A stretch of 64,000 nt of DNA from Scandinavium manionii (GCF_024764775.1 NZ_JALIGC010000038.1:124001-188000); one strand, 5' to 3'; counted from the first letter of the stretch, positions 26,990 through 37,150 are shown. Program-made: numbers and translations. Notes: generated from the sequence alone by a model not told the origin.

Positions 26990-28696
26990 ATGGCAATAGC
27001 AATTGGCCTCGACTTTGGTAGTGATTCAGTGCGAGCGCTGGCGGTGGAATGTGCCACCGGGAATGAAATCGCCACCAGCGTGGAATGGTATCCGCGCTGG
27101 CAGGAAGGTCGCTACTGCGACGCCCCTAATAATCAGTTCCGCCATCATCCTCTCGACTACATCGAGTCAATGGAAACTGCGCTGAAAAGCGTGCTGGACG
27201 AACTCGGCTCTCGCCGGGCGGAGGTCATCGGGATCGGTGTAGACAGCACCGGCTCAACTCCGGCCCCGATTGACGCCAACGGCAACGTGCTGGCGCTACG
27301 CCCTGAGTTCTCCGACAACCCAAACGCCATGTTTGTGCTGTGGAAAGATCACACCGCCGTCGAAGAAGCCGAAGCCATCACCCGCCTGTGCCATCAGCCG
27401 GGTAACGTTGATTACTCGCGCTACATCGGCGGGATATACTCCAGCGAATGGTTCTGGGCAAAAATCCTGCATGTGACTCGCGCCGACAGCAGCGTGGCGC
27501 AGGCAGCCACCTCCTGGATTGAATTGTGCGATTGGGTGCCTGCCCTGCTTTCCGGCACCACCCGTCCGCAGGATATTCGTCGCGGGCGTTGTAGCGCCGG
27601 ACACAAATCCCTGTGGCATGAAAGCTGGAACGGCCTGCCGCCAGCCAGCTTCTTTGATGCGCTCGATCCGCTGCTCAATCAGCATCTCGATTACCCGCTG
27701 TTTACCGACACCTGGACTGCCGATATCCCGGTGGGCACGCTCAGCGCCGACTGGGCGCAGCGCCTGGGCCTGCCTGAAAGCGTGGTCATTTCCGGCGGCG
27801 CGTTTGACTGCCATATGGGTGCCGTCGGGGCCGGTGCGCAGCCGAATACCCTGGTCAAAGTCATTGGCACCTCGACCTGCGACATCCTGATCGCTGACAA
27901 ATCCAGCGTCGGCGACCGCACCGTGCAGGGTATCTGCGGGCAGGTGGACGGCAGCGTGACGCCAGACTTCATCGGGATGGAAGCCGGGCAGTCTGCCTTT
28001 GGCGATATCTACGCCTGGTTTGGCCGCATTCTCGGCTGGCCGCTGGAGCAACTCGCCACCCAGCATCCTGAACTGAAAGAACACATCAAAGCCAGTCAGA
28101 AACAGCTTCTGCCTGCGCTGACCGCCGCCTGGGCGCAACAACCTTCTCTCGAACATCTGCCGGTAGTCCTCGATTGGTTTAACGGCCGACGCACACCGAA
28201 TGCGAACCAGCGTCTGAAGGGCGTGATTACCGACCTGAACCTGGCGACGGATGCTCCGGCCCTGTTCGGCGGCCTGGTCGCCGCCACCGCCTTTGGCGCG
28301 CGCGCCATTATGGAGTGCTTCACCTCGCAGGGCATCCCGGTGAACAACGTGATGGCGCTGGGCGGTATCGCCCGTAAAAACGTCGAAATCATGCAGGCCT
28401 GCAGCGATGTGCTCAATCGCCCACTGCAAATCGTCGCCTCTGACCAGTGCTGTGCGCTGGGAGCCGCCATTTTTGCCGCCGTGGCCGCAGGCGTTCACGC
28501 CGATATTCCACAAGCGCAGCAGCAAATGGCCAGTCGCGTCGAGCACACGCTCGAGCCTCGCCCTGCTCAGGCCCTGCGTTTTGAACAGCTTTATCAGCGC
28601 TACCAGCAATGGGCGAAAAGCGCCGAACAACACTATCTCCCTTCTGCAGCCCCGACGGAAAGCAAGCCGGTGGTTCAGGCAGCAATGACTCATTAA
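26990..28696 (+). CDS. araB: AraB, L-ribulokinase
   Basis: 568 residues, against 566 in E. coli. This FGGY-family kinase phosphorylates L-ribulose to L-ribulose-5-phosphate. The N-terminal phosphate-binding stretch GLDFGSDSVRALAV (6-19) and the C-terminal FGGY signature region (MALGGIARKNVEIMQACSDVL) are present. A GGAG site precedes the ATG. It is the first gene of araBAD. Confidence 0.98.
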   Translation: MAIAIGLDFGSDSVRALAVECATGNEIATSVEWYPRWQEGRYCDAPNNQFRHHPLDYIESMETALKSVLDELGSRRAEVIGIGVDSTGSTPAPIDANGNVLALRPEFSDNPNAMFVLWKDHTAVEEAEAITRLCHQPGNVDYSRYIGGIYSSEWFWAKILHVTRADSSVAQAATSWIELCDWVPALLSGTTRPQDIRRGRCSAGHKSLWHESWNGLPPASFFDALDPLLNQHLDYPLFTDTWTADIPVGTLSADWAQRLGLPESVVISGGAFDCHMGAVGAGAQPNTLVKVIGTSTCDILIADKSSVGDRTVQGICGQVDGSVTPDFIGMEAGQSAFGDIYAWFGRILGWPLEQLATQHPELKEHIKASQKQLLPALTAAWAQQPSLEHLPVVLDWFNGRRTPNANQRLKGVITDLNLATDAPALFGGLVAATAFGARAIMECFTSQGIPVNNVMALGGIARKNVEIMQACSDVLNRPLQIVASDQCCALGAAIFAAVAAGVHADIPQAQQQMASRVEHTLEPRPAQALRFEQLYQRYQQWAKSAEQHYLPSAAPTESKPVVQAAMTH

Positions 28697-28706
28697 GGAA
28701 ATGAAG

Positions 28707-30224
28707 ATGACGATTTTTAACAACTCAATCTTTAACAACTACGAAGTGTGGTTTGTGATTGGCAGCCAGCATCTGTATGGCCCGGAAACGCTGCGTCAGG
28801 TGACACAGCATGCGGAACACGTCGTTAATGCGCTGAATGCCGAAGCCAAACTGCCGTGTAAGCTGGTGCTGAAACCGCTTGGCACCACGCCGGACGAAAT
28901 TTCCGCTATCTGTCGTGATGCCAATTACGACGATAAATGCGCCGGTATGGTGGTGTGGCTGCACACCTTCTCTCCAGCCAAAATGTGGATCAACGGTCTG
29001 ACAATCCTCAATAAACCGCTGCTGCAATTCCATACCCAGTTTAACGCGGCCCTGCCGTGGGACAGCATCGATATGGACTTTATGAACCTCAACCAGACCG
29101 CGCACGGCGGCCGCGAGTTCGGTTTCATCGGCGCGCGTATGCGTCAGCAGCACGGCGTCGTCACCGGCCACTGGCAGGACAAACAGGCGCATCAGCGCAT
29201 TGGCTCATGGATGCGCCAGGCAGTTTCCAAACAGGACACCCGCCAGCTGAAAGTGGTGCGTTTCGGCGACAACATGCGCGAAGTCGCGGTGACTGACGGC
29301 GATAAAGTGGCGGCGCAGATTAAATTTGGCTTCTCGGTGAATACCTGGGCAGTGGGCGATTTAGTGCAGGTTGTCAATGAAATCAGCGACGGCGATATCA
29401 GTGCGCTGGTCGATGAATACGAAAGCAGCTATCGCCTGACGGCGGCGGCACAGGTGCACGGAGATAAACGCCAGAATGTGCTGGATGCCGCGCGTATCGA
29501 ACTGGGCATGAAACGCTTTCTTGAACAAGGCGGCTTCCACGCCTTCACCACCACTTTTGAAGATTTGCACGGCCTGAAACAGCTGCCTGGCCTGGCGGTA
29601 CAACGTCTGATGCAGCAGGGTTACGGCTTTGCGGGCGAAGGTGACTGGAAAACCGCGGCGCTGCTTCGCATCATGAAGGTGATGTCGACCGGCCTGAATG
29701 GCGGAACCTCCTTTATGGAGGATTACACCTACCACTTCGATAACGGCAACGATCTGGTGCTGGGCTCGCACATGCTGGAAGTGTGCCCGACGATCGCCAC
29801 CGCCGAGAAACCAATCCTCGACGTGCAGCATCTGGGCATCGGTGGCAAAGCCGATCCGGCGCGTCTGATCTTCGATACCAAAACCGGCCCGGCGCTGGTC
29901 GCTAGCCTTATCGATCTGGGCGATCGTTTCCGCTTGCTGGTGAACACCATTGAAACGGTCCAGACCCCGCACAACCTGCCGAAACTGCCGGTGGCGAATG
30001 CGCTGTGGAAAGCCCATCCGGATCTGCAAACTGCGTCCGAAGCATGGATCGTGGCAGGCGGCGCGCACCACACCGTATTCAGCCATGCGCTGACCCTGGA
30101 CGACATGCGCCAGTTCGCCGAGTTGCACAACATCGAGCTGACCGTCATCGACAACGACACGCGCCTGCCAGCCTTCAAAGACGCGCTGCGCTGGAACGAA
30201 GTCTATTACGGTTCGAAACGCTAA
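28707..30224 (+). CDS. araA: AraA, L-arabinose isomerase
   Basis: 505 residues from the ATG at 28707, which has AAGGAA at good spacing; an ATG two codons earlier sits too close to that site. It isomerises L-arabinose to L-ribulose with Mn2+. The family core is very close to E. coli (500 residues). The extra five residues come from a 15-bp tandem duplication at the 5' end (MTIFNNSIFNNYEVW). The start lies 10 bp after araB. Confidence 0.97.
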   Translation: MTIFNNSIFNNYEVWFVIGSQHLYGPETLRQVTQHAEHVVNALNAEAKLPCKLVLKPLGTTPDEISAICRDANYDDKCAGMVVWLHTFSPAKMWINGLTILNKPLLQFHTQFNAALPWDSIDMDFMNLNQTAHGGREFGFIGARMRQQHGVVTGHWQDKQAHQRIGSWMRQAVSKQDTRQLKVVRFGDNMREVAVTDGDKVAAQIKFGFSVNTWAVGDLVQVVNEISDGDISALVDEYESSYRLTAAAQVHGDKRQNVLDAARIELGMKRFLEQGGFHAFTTTFEDLHGLKQLPGLAVQRLMQQGYGFAGEGDWKTAALLRIMKVMSTGLNGGTSFMEDYTYHFDNGNDLVLGSHMLEVCPTIATAEKPILDVQHLGIGGKADPARLIFDTKTGPALVASLIDLGDRFRLLVNTIETVQTPHNLPKLPVANALWKAHPDLQTASEAWIVAGGAHHTVFSHALTLDDMRQFAELHNIELTVIDNDTRLPAFKDALRWNEVYYGSKR

Positions 30225-30226
30225 GA

Positions 30227-30299
30227 CGATGCCCGGTGGCGCTCCGTTTACCGGGCCTACACGCGTGTAGGCCTGATAAGCAACGCGCCATCGGGCAAG
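30227..30299. repeat. BIME: paired REP sequences between araA and araD
   Basis: Two inverted REP units occupy the gap: ATGCCCGGTGGCGCTCCG...CCGGGCCTAC, then GTAGGCCTGATAAGCAACGCGCCATCGGGCA. The second is a close match to the enteric REP consensus. In E. coli the araA-araD gap also carries REP elements. The structure probably lowers araD expression or protects araBA mRNA. Confidence 0.9.
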
Positions 30300-30308
30300 G
30301 AGTTCACT

Positions 30309-31004
30309 ATGTTAGAGCAGTTAAAACAGCAGGTGCTGGACGCCAATCTTCAGCTCCCGCAACACAATCTGGTCACCCTGACCTGGGGCAACGTCAGCGC
30401 AGTTGACCGCGAAAAAGGTGTGCTCGTCATTAAACCTTCGGGCGTCGATTACAGCCTGATGACCGTAGACGATATGGTGGTCGTGAGTCTCGCAACGGGC
30501 GAAGTGGTGGAAGGCGACAAAAAACCGTCATCGGACACGCCGACGCACCGCCTGTTGTACCAGGCGTTTCCGACCATCGGCGGGATTGTGCATACCCACT
30601 CGCGCCACGCCACCATCTGGGCGCAGGCGGGTCAGTCAATTCCGGCCACCGGCACCACTCACGCGGACTATTTCTACGGCGCAATTCCCTGCACGCGCAA
30701 AATGACCGACGGCGAAATTAACGGCCAGTACGAATGGGAAACGGGGAATGTGATTGTCGAAACCTTCGAAAAACAGGGGATCGATGCCGCACAAATGCCC
30801 GGCGTGCTGGTGCATTCCCATGGGCCGTTTGCCTGGGGAAAAAATGCCGAAGATGCCGTGCACAATGCCATCGTGCTCGAAGAAGTCGCTTACATGGGGA
30901 TTTTCTGTCGCCAGTTGGCGCCACAACTTCCGGATATGCAGCAAACGTTGCTGGATAAACACTACCTGCGCAAACACGGTGCGAAAGCCTATTACGGGCA
31001 GTAA
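30309..31004 (+). CDS. araD: AraD, L-ribulose-5-phosphate 4-epimerase
   Basis: 231 residues, the E. coli length. This class II aldolase-fold zinc enzyme converts L-ribulose-5-phosphate to D-xylulose-5-phosphate. The zinc-binding HTHSRHATIWAQ stretch (His at about 95 and 97) and a later His in VHSHGPFAWG are present. AAGGAG lies before the ATG, at the edge of the BIME. Confidence 0.98.
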   Translation: MLEQLKQQVLDANLQLPQHNLVTLTWGNVSAVDREKGVLVIKPSGVDYSLMTVDDMVVVSLATGEVVEGDKKPSSDTPTHRLLYQAFPTIGGIVHTHSRHATIWAQAGQSIPATGTTHADYFYGAIPCTRKMTDGEINGQYEWETGNVIVETFEKQGIDAAQMPGVLVHSHGPFAWGKNAEDAVHNAIVLEEVAYMGIFCRQLAPQLPDMQQTLLDKHYLRKHGAKAYYGQ

Positions 31005-31007
31005 TAC

Positions 31008-31023
31008 CTGTATAAAACCACAG
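31008..31023 (+). promoter_or_regulatory. LexA (SOS) box of polB
   Basis: CTGTATAAAACCACAG fits CTGT-N8-ACAG exactly and lies about 55 bp upstream of polB. E. coli polB (dinA) has an SOS box at the same place. It overlaps the expected -35 region. Confidence 0.88.
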
Positions 31024-31034
31024 CAATTCACGCT

Positions 31035-31063
31035 AAACCAGGCTATAATCAGGCCTGGTTTTC
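31035..31063 (+). terminator. araBAD terminator hairpin with an embedded TATAAT
   Basis: AAACCAGGC (31035-31043) and GCCTGGTTT (31053-31061) form a perfect 9-bp stem followed by a short T-rich stretch. The loop contains TATAAT (31044-31049), a perfect -10 hexamer at a suitable distance from the LexA box. One short element may therefore both end ara transcription and begin polB transcription. Confidence 0.7.
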
Positions 31064-31079
31064 TATTTGAGTAGAGCGT

Positions 31080-33437
31080 GTGACGCAGGCGCGAGAAGGT
31101 TTTTTATTAACCCGTCATTGGCGGGATACCCCGCAGGGAACAGAAGTGACATTCTGGTTGGCAACCGACGACGGTCCGCTGCAGGTCACCCTTGCGCCGC
31201 AGGATTCGGTGGCGTTTATTCCTGAATCACAACGCGCTCAGACCGAGCGCGTGCTTCGCAGCGAGCGCGATGCTCGGCTGGCGCCTCTCTCATTGAAAGA
31301 CTTCCATCGCCAGCCGGTCTTCGGCCTTTACTGCCGCTCCCACCGACAGCTGATGCGCCTCGAAAAACGGCTCCGCGAAGAGGGCATTACCGTTTATGAA
31401 GCGGATATCCGTCCACCAGAACGCTACCTGATGGAGCGTTTTATCACCGCTCCCGTTTGGGTGGAAGGTGAGCGTCAGGGTAATTCGCTGATTAACGCGC
31501 GTCTGAAGCCGAGCCCGCACTATCGCCCACCGCTGAAGTGGGTATCGCTGGATATCGAAACCACGCGCCACGGGGAGCTTTACTGCATTGGCCTTGAAGG
31601 CTGTGGTCAGCGCGTGGTGTACATGCTGGGGCCTGAAAATGGCGACCCTTCGCAGCTCGATTTTCGGCTGGAATATGTCACCAGTCGTCCGCAATTACTC
31701 GAGAAGTTGAACGCCTGGTTTGCCGAACACGATCCGGATGTGGTAATCGGCTGGAATCTGGTGCAGTTTGACCTCAAAGTCCTGCAAAAACATGCCGAGC
31801 GTTACCGAATCCCGCTGACACTCGGGCGCGGAAACGTTGAGATTGACTGGCGTGAGCACGGCTTTAAGAACGGCGTATTCTTCGCTCAGGCCAACGGTCG
31901 TTTGATTATCGACGGCATCGAAGCGCTGAAATCCGCATTCTGGAATTTCCCGTCATTTTCACTGGAATCCGTATCACGGGAGCTGCTCGGGGAAGGCAAG
32001 TCTATCGATAACCCGTGGGACAGGATGGACGAAATTGACCGCCGTTTTGCCGAAGATAAACCCGCACTGGCGAAATATAACCTCAAAGACTGCGAGCTAG
32101 TGACGCGCATTTTCCACAAAACGGAGATTATGCCGTTCTTACTGGAACGCGCGACGGTCAATGGCCTGCCTGCCGATCGTCACGGCGGTTCGGTTGCAGC
32201 CTTTGGTCACCTCTATTTTCCGCGGATGCACCGGTTGGGCTACGTCGCACCTAATCTCGGCGAAGTGCCACCCCAGGCCAGTCCTGGCGGCTATGTCATG
32301 GATTCGCGTCCTGGGCTCTACGACTCCGTGCTGGTGCTGGATTACAAAAGCCTGTATCCGTCGATTATCCGCACGTTTCTGATTGACCCTGTCGGCCTGG
32401 TGGAAGGCATGGCGCAGCCGGACGCTGAACACAGCACCGAGGGTTTTCTTGGCGCATGGTTTTCTCGCACGCAGAATTGCCTGCCGGACATCGTCGGGCA
32501 AATCTGGCACGGGCGCGATGAAGCCAAATTACAGGGTAATAAACCGCTCTCCCAGGCGCTAAAAATTATCATGAACGCCTTCTATGGCGTACTCGGCACC
32601 AGCGCCTGCCGCTTTTTCGATCCGCGCCTGGCCTCATCAATAACCATGCGTGGTCATGCGATCATGCGTAAGACCAAAGAGCTGGTTGAATCGCAAGGTT
32701 ACGACGTGATTTACGGCGATACGGACTCCACTTTTGTGTGGTTGAAACGTGCGCACAGCGAAGAAGATGCTGCGGGAATTGGCCGTGAACTGGTAAAATT
32801 CGTCAACGATTGGTGGTCAGCAGAGCTGCAAAAACAGGGGCTGACCAGCGCGATGGAGCTGGAATTCGAAACCCATTTTTGCCGCTTCCTGATGCCCACC
32901 ATTCGCGGCACCGAGACGGGCAGTAAAAAACGCTATGCGGGTATGATCCAGACGGGTGATGAGCAGAAGATGGTGTTTAAAGGGCTGGAAACGGTGAGAA
33001 CGGACTGGACGCCGCTGGCGCAACAGTTCCAGCAAACGCTGTATTTGCGCATTTTCCGCAACGAGCCTTACCAGGATTTTATTCGCGAAACCATTGATAA
33101 GCTGATGGCCGGTGAGTTCGACGACAGGCTGGTGTACCGCAAACAACTCAGGCGTCCGCTGGCGGAATATCAACGCAACATTCCGCCGCATGTCCGAGCC
33201 GCGCGGCTTGCCGATGAACATAACGCCCGGCTTCGCCGCCCTTTACAATACCAATCACGCGGCAGTATTAAATATGTCTGGACCACCAGCGGCCCGGAGC
33301 CATTGGCCTATCAGCAATCTCCGCTGGATTATGAACACTATCTGACGAAACAGTTAGAACCCATTGCCGATGGAATTTTGCCCTTTGTCCATGATGATTT
33401 TGCTACACTACTGACAGGACAACTGGGGCTATTTTGA
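31080..33437 (+). CDS. polB: PolB, DNA polymerase II
   Basis: 785 residues from a GTG start, against 783 in E. coli. This family-B, SOS-induced polymerase acts in replication restart and translesion synthesis. The proofreading Exo I motif DIETTRHGE starts at about 158. The polymerase motifs are YKSLYPSII, KIIMNAFYG and YGDTDST (545-551). It ends in GQLGLF, the beta-clamp-binding tail. The ribosome site (GAGTAGAG) is weak, consistent with low basal expression. Confidence 0.97.
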   Translation: MTQAREGFLLTRHWRDTPQGTEVTFWLATDDGPLQVTLAPQDSVAFIPESQRAQTERVLRSERDARLAPLSLKDFHRQPVFGLYCRSHRQLMRLEKRLREEGITVYEADIRPPERYLMERFITAPVWVEGERQGNSLINARLKPSPHYRPPLKWVSLDIETTRHGELYCIGLEGCGQRVVYMLGPENGDPSQLDFRLEYVTSRPQLLEKLNAWFAEHDPDVVIGWNLVQFDLKVLQKHAERYRIPLTLGRGNVEIDWREHGFKNGVFFAQANGRLIIDGIEALKSAFWNFPSFSLESVSRELLGEGKSIDNPWDRMDEIDRRFAEDKPALAKYNLKDCELVTRIFHKTEIMPFLLERATVNGLPADRHGGSVAAFGHLYFPRMHRLGYVAPNLGEVPPQASPGGYVMDSRPGLYDSVLVLDYKSLYPSIIRTFLIDPVGLVEGMAQPDAEHSTEGFLGAWFSRTQNCLPDIVGQIWHGRDEAKLQGNKPLSQALKIIMNAFYGVLGTSACRFFDPRLASSITMRGHAIMRKTKELVESQGYDVIYGDTDSTFVWLKRAHSEEDAAGIGRELVKFVNDWWSAELQKQGLTSAMELEFETHFCRFLMPTIRGTETGSKKRYAGMIQTGDEQKMVFKGLETVRTDWTPLAQQFQQTLYLRIFRNEPYQDFIRETIDKLMAGEFDDRLVYRKQLRRPLAEYQRNIPPHVRAARLADEHNARLRRPLQYQSRGSIKYVWTTSGPEPLAYQQSPLDYEHYLTKQLEPIADGILPFVHDDFATLLTGQLGLF

Positions 33438-33568
33438 CAGGTGACTAACACCCTGGCTTCCAGTACCATAGCGCCCTTTCCATTCCTGGACCCCAATTTT
33501 GACTCTCCGTGGTTTTTTCTGCGGAGGACAATTATTGCCTGCAATTGAAGATATAGAGCCCAAATTAT

Positions 33569-36475
33569 ATGCCTTTTACACTTGGTCAACGCTGGATCAG
33601 CGATACAGAAAGCGAGTTAGGATTAGGGACAGTCGTAGCGCTGGATGCGCGCATGGTCACTCTCCTTTATCCGGCAACGGGTGAAAACCGACTGTACGCC
33701 CGCAACGACTCCCCCATCACCCGCGTGATGTTCAATCCAGGCGATACCATTACCAGCCACGAGGGCTGGCAGCTGCGCGTTGACGAAGTAAAAGAAGAAA
33801 ATGGCCTGCTGGCGTACACCGGTACGCGTCTGGATACCGAAGAAGAAGGCGTGGAACTGCGTGAAGTTCTGCTCGACAGCAAACTCATCTTCAGCAAGCC
33901 GCAAGACCGTCTGTTTGCCGGGCAAATTGACCGTATGGACCGTTTCGCCCTGCGCTACCGTGCGCGTAAGTATCAGAGTGAAGAATACCGTATGCCATGG
34001 AGCGGCCTGCGCGGTCAGCGAACCAGTCTGATCCCACACCAGTTGCACATTGCCCACGACGTGGGTCGTCGCCACGCGCCACGCGTCCTGTTGGCCGATG
34101 AAGTGGGTCTCGGGAAAACCATCGAAGCCGGGATGATTTTGCATCAGCAGTTATTGTCCGGTGCAGCCGAGCGCGTTCTGGTTATCGTGCCGGAAACCCT
34201 GCAACATCAGTGGCTGGTCGAGATGCTGCGCCGTTTCAACCTGCGCTTTGCGCTGTTTGATGATGAGCGTTATGCCGAAGCGCAGCACGACGCGGACAAC
34301 CCGTTTGAAACCGAACAGCTGGTGATCTGCTCGCTGGATTTCGTGCGCCGCAGCAAGCAGCGCCTGGAACACCTGTGCGATGCCGAGTGGGACATCATGG
34401 TGGTGGACGAAGCACATCACCTGGTCTGGAGCGAAGACGCGCCGAGCCGTGAATATCAGGCCATCGAACAGCTGGCCGAACGCGTGCCGGGCGTTCTGCT
34501 TTTAACCGCGACGCCGGAACAGCTGGGCCTCGAAAGCCACTTTGCGCGTCTGCGCCTGCTGGATCCGAACCGCTTTCACGATTTCGAGCAGTTCGTCGAA
34601 GAACAGCAGAATTTCCGTCCGGTAGCCGACGCCGTTTCTCTGCTGCTGAGCGGCGAGAAGCTGAATAACGAACAGATGAACGCCCTGAGCGAACTGATGG
34701 GCGAGCAGGATATTGAGCCACTGCTTGCGGCGGCGAACAGCAGCAGCGATGACGGCGAAAGCGCCCGTCAGGAACTGATCTCGATGCTGATGGACCGCCA
34801 CGGCACCAGCCGCGTACTGTTCCGTAATACTCGTCACGGCGTGAAAGGCTTCCCGAAACGCGAGCTGCACACCATCAAGCTGCCGCTGCCGACGCAGTAT
34901 CAGACCGCGATTAAAGTGTCCGGCATCATGGGTGCGCGTAAATCGTCAGAAGAACGCGCCCGCGACATGCTCTATCCAGAGCAGATTTATCAGGAATTTG
35001 AAGGCGATACCGGAACCTGGTGGAACTTCGACCCGCGCGTTCAGTGGCTGATGGGCTATCTGACCAGCCACCGCTCACAGAAAGTGCTGGTGATCTGCGC
35101 CAAAGCCGCCACTGCGCTTCAGCTGGAGCAAGTGCTGCGCGAGCGCGAAGGCATCCGTGCCGCCGTGTTCCATGAAGGCATGTCGATTGTTGAACGTGAC
35201 CGCGCCGCCGCCTGGTTTGGCGAAGAAGATACCGGCGCGCAAGTGCTGCTGTGTTCTGAAATCGGATCTGAAGGCCGTAACTTCCAGTTTGCCAGCCATC
35301 TGGTGATGTTCGATCTGCCGTTTAACCCGGATCTGCTGGAACAGCGTATTGGTCGTCTGGACCGTATCGGCCAGGCGCACGATATTCAAATCCACGTGCC
35401 GTATCTGGAAAAAACCGCGCAGTCAGTGCTGGTGCGCTGGTTCCACGAAGGTCTGGACGCGTTCGAACATACCTGCCCGACCGGCCGCACCATCTACGAC
35501 AACGTGCATCCGCAGCTGATTGAATACCTTGCGGCACCGGAAAATACCGATGGATTCGATGCGCTGATCAAAACCTGTCGCGAACAGCACGATGCGCTGA
35601 AAGCCCAGCTTGAGCAAGGCCGTGACCGTCTGCTGGAGATCAACTCCAACGGCGGTGAAAAAGCGCAGGCGCTGGCAGAAAGCATTGAAGAGCAGGATGA
35701 CGACACCGGGCTTATTAGCTTCACCATGAACCTGTTCGACATCATCGGCATTAATCAGGATGACCGCGGTGAAAACCTGATCGTCCTGACGCCTTCCGAT
35801 CATATGCTGGTTCCGGACTTCCCGGGCCTGCCCGAAGATGGCTGCACCGTGACCTTTGAACGTGACGTGGCGCTGTCCCGCGAAGATGCGCAGTTCCTGA
35901 CCTGGGAACATCCGCTGATCCGCAACGGTTTGGATCTGATCCTGTCCGGTGATACCGGTAGCAGCACCATTTCACTGTTGAAAAACAAAGCGTTACCGGT
36001 TGGCACCCTGCTGCTTGAGCTGATTTATGTGGTTGAAGCGCAGGCACCGAAGCAGCTTCAGCTGCACCGTTTCCTGCCTGCAACGCCGGTCCGTATGCTG
36101 GTCGATAAAAATGGCAACAACCTTGCGGCACAAGTCGAGTTTGAAACCTTTAACCGTCAGCTGAGCGCCGTTAACCGTCATACCGGCAGCAAGCTGGTTA
36201 ACGCCGTGCAGCAGGACGTTCACGCCATTCTGCAACAGGGCGAAGCGCAGGTAGAAAAAGTGGCGAAGGCGCTGATAGAAGCGGCTCGTCAGGAAGCTGA
36301 CGATAAGCTGAGCGCCGAGCTGTCGCGTCTGGAATCACTGAAAGCGGTCAATCCGAACATCCGTGATGACGAGCTGGAAGCGATTGAAAGCAATCGTCAA
36401 CAGGTGATGGAAGCCCTGGCGCAGGCCGGCTGGCGTCTCGATGCGCTGCGACTGATCGTCGTTACGCATCAGTAA
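33569..36475 (+). CDS. rapA: RapA (HepA), RNA polymerase-recycling ATPase
   Basis: 968 residues, the E. coli length. This Swi2/Snf2-type translocase binds RNA polymerase and helps release stalled post-termination complexes. N-terminal Tudor-like domains precede the ATPase: Walker A GLGKT at 180-184, DEAH at 280-283, and helicase motif VI QRIGRLDRIGQ. A coiled-coil C-terminal region follows. The 131-bp gap after polB shows no other gene. Confidence 0.98.
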   Translation: MPFTLGQRWISDTESELGLGTVVALDARMVTLLYPATGENRLYARNDSPITRVMFNPGDTITSHEGWQLRVDEVKEENGLLAYTGTRLDTEEEGVELREVLLDSKLIFSKPQDRLFAGQIDRMDRFALRYRARKYQSEEYRMPWSGLRGQRTSLIPHQLHIAHDVGRRHAPRVLLADEVGLGKTIEAGMILHQQLLSGAAERVLVIVPETLQHQWLVEMLRRFNLRFALFDDERYAEAQHDADNPFETEQLVICSLDFVRRSKQRLEHLCDAEWDIMVVDEAHHLVWSEDAPSREYQAIEQLAERVPGVLLLTATPEQLGLESHFARLRLLDPNRFHDFEQFVEEQQNFRPVADAVSLLLSGEKLNNEQMNALSELMGEQDIEPLLAAANSSSDDGESARQELISMLMDRHGTSRVLFRNTRHGVKGFPKRELHTIKLPLPTQYQTAIKVSGIMGARKSSEERARDMLYPEQIYQEFEGDTGTWWNFDPRVQWLMGYLTSHRSQKVLVICAKAATALQLEQVLREREGIRAAVFHEGMSIVERDRAAAWFGEEDTGAQVLLCSEIGSEGRNFQFASHLVMFDLPFNPDLLEQRIGRLDRIGQAHDIQIHVPYLEKTAQSVLVRWFHEGLDAFEHTCPTGRTIYDNVHPQLIEYLAAPENTDGFDALIKTCREQHDALKAQLEQGRDRLLEINSNGGEKAQALAESIEEQDDDTGLISFTMNLFDIIGINQDDRGENLIVLTPSDHMLVPDFPGLPEDGCTVTFERDVALSREDAQFLTWEHPLIRNGLDLILSGDTGSSTISLLKNKALPVGTLLLELIYVVEAQAPKQLQLHRFLPATPVRMLVDKNGNNLAAQVEFETFNRQLSAVNRHTGSKLVNAVQQDVHAILQQGEAQVEKVAKALIEAARQEADDKLSAELSRLESLKAVNPNIRDDELEAIESNRQQVMEALAQAGWRLDALRLIVVTHQ

Positions 36476-36485
36476 GGAAAAAAGT

Positions 36486-37145
36486 ATGGTACTGGAGTCC
36501 TACAATCCGCCACAGGATCCGTGGCTGGTGGTGCTCTATCAGGATGAGCACATCATGGTGGTCAACAAGCCTAGTGGCCTGTTGTCCGTCCCCGGCCGCC
36601 TGGAAAGTCATAAAGACAGCGTGATGACGCGGGTGCAGCGTGATTTTCCGCAGGCTGAGTCGGTGCATCGTCTCGATATGGCGACCAGCGGCGTGATTGT
36701 TGTGGCTCTGACCAAAGCGGCGGAACGGGAGCTGAAACGCCAGTTCCGCGAGCGTGAACCGAAAAAGCAGTATCTGGCCCGTGTATGGGGACATCCGGAA
36801 AAAGCCGACGGTGTGGTGGATTTACCGCTGATCTGCGACTGGCCGAACCGTCCAAAGCAAAAAGTCTGTTTCGAGACAGGCAAATCGGCGCAAACCGAAT
36901 TTGAAGTGCTGGAGTTCGCCAACGACAACACCGCGCGGGTGCTGCTTAAGCCCATTACCGGCCGCTCGCATCAACTGCGCGTGCATATGCAGGCGCTGGG
37001 GCATCCGATTCTGGGTGATCGTTTCTACGCCACGCCTGAAGCACTGGCAATGGCACCTCGCCTTCTGCTGCACGCAGAAATGCTGACCATCACCCACCCG
37101 CAGTTTGGTAATAGCATGACGTTTAAGGCACCGGTAGATTTTTGA
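36486..37145 (+). CDS. rluA: RluA, 23S rRNA and tRNA pseudouridine synthase
   Basis: 219 residues, the E. coli length. It makes pseudouridine 746 in 23S rRNA and 32 in several tRNAs. The catalytic Asp lies in the HRLDMATSG motif (about 61-69), and the RluA-family LKPITGRSHQLRVHM stretch follows. It starts 10 bp after rapA and is probably co-transcribed. Confidence 0.97.
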   Translation: MVLESYNPPQDPWLVVLYQDEHIMVVNKPSGLLSVPGRLESHKDSVMTRVQRDFPQAESVHRLDMATSGVIVVALTKAAERELKRQFREREPKKQYLARVWGHPEKADGVVDLPLICDWPNRPKQKVCFETGKSAQTEFEVLEFANDNTARVLLKPITGRSHQLRVHMQALGHPILGDRFYATPEALAMAPRLLLHAEMLTITHPQFGNSMTFKAPVDF

Positions 37146-37150
37146 GATGT

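Noticed and set aside
27296..28738. 480-residue open frame on the minus strand
   Set aside because: It lies wholly antisense to araB, has no family resemblance, and reflects GC-rich third positions of the araB codons.
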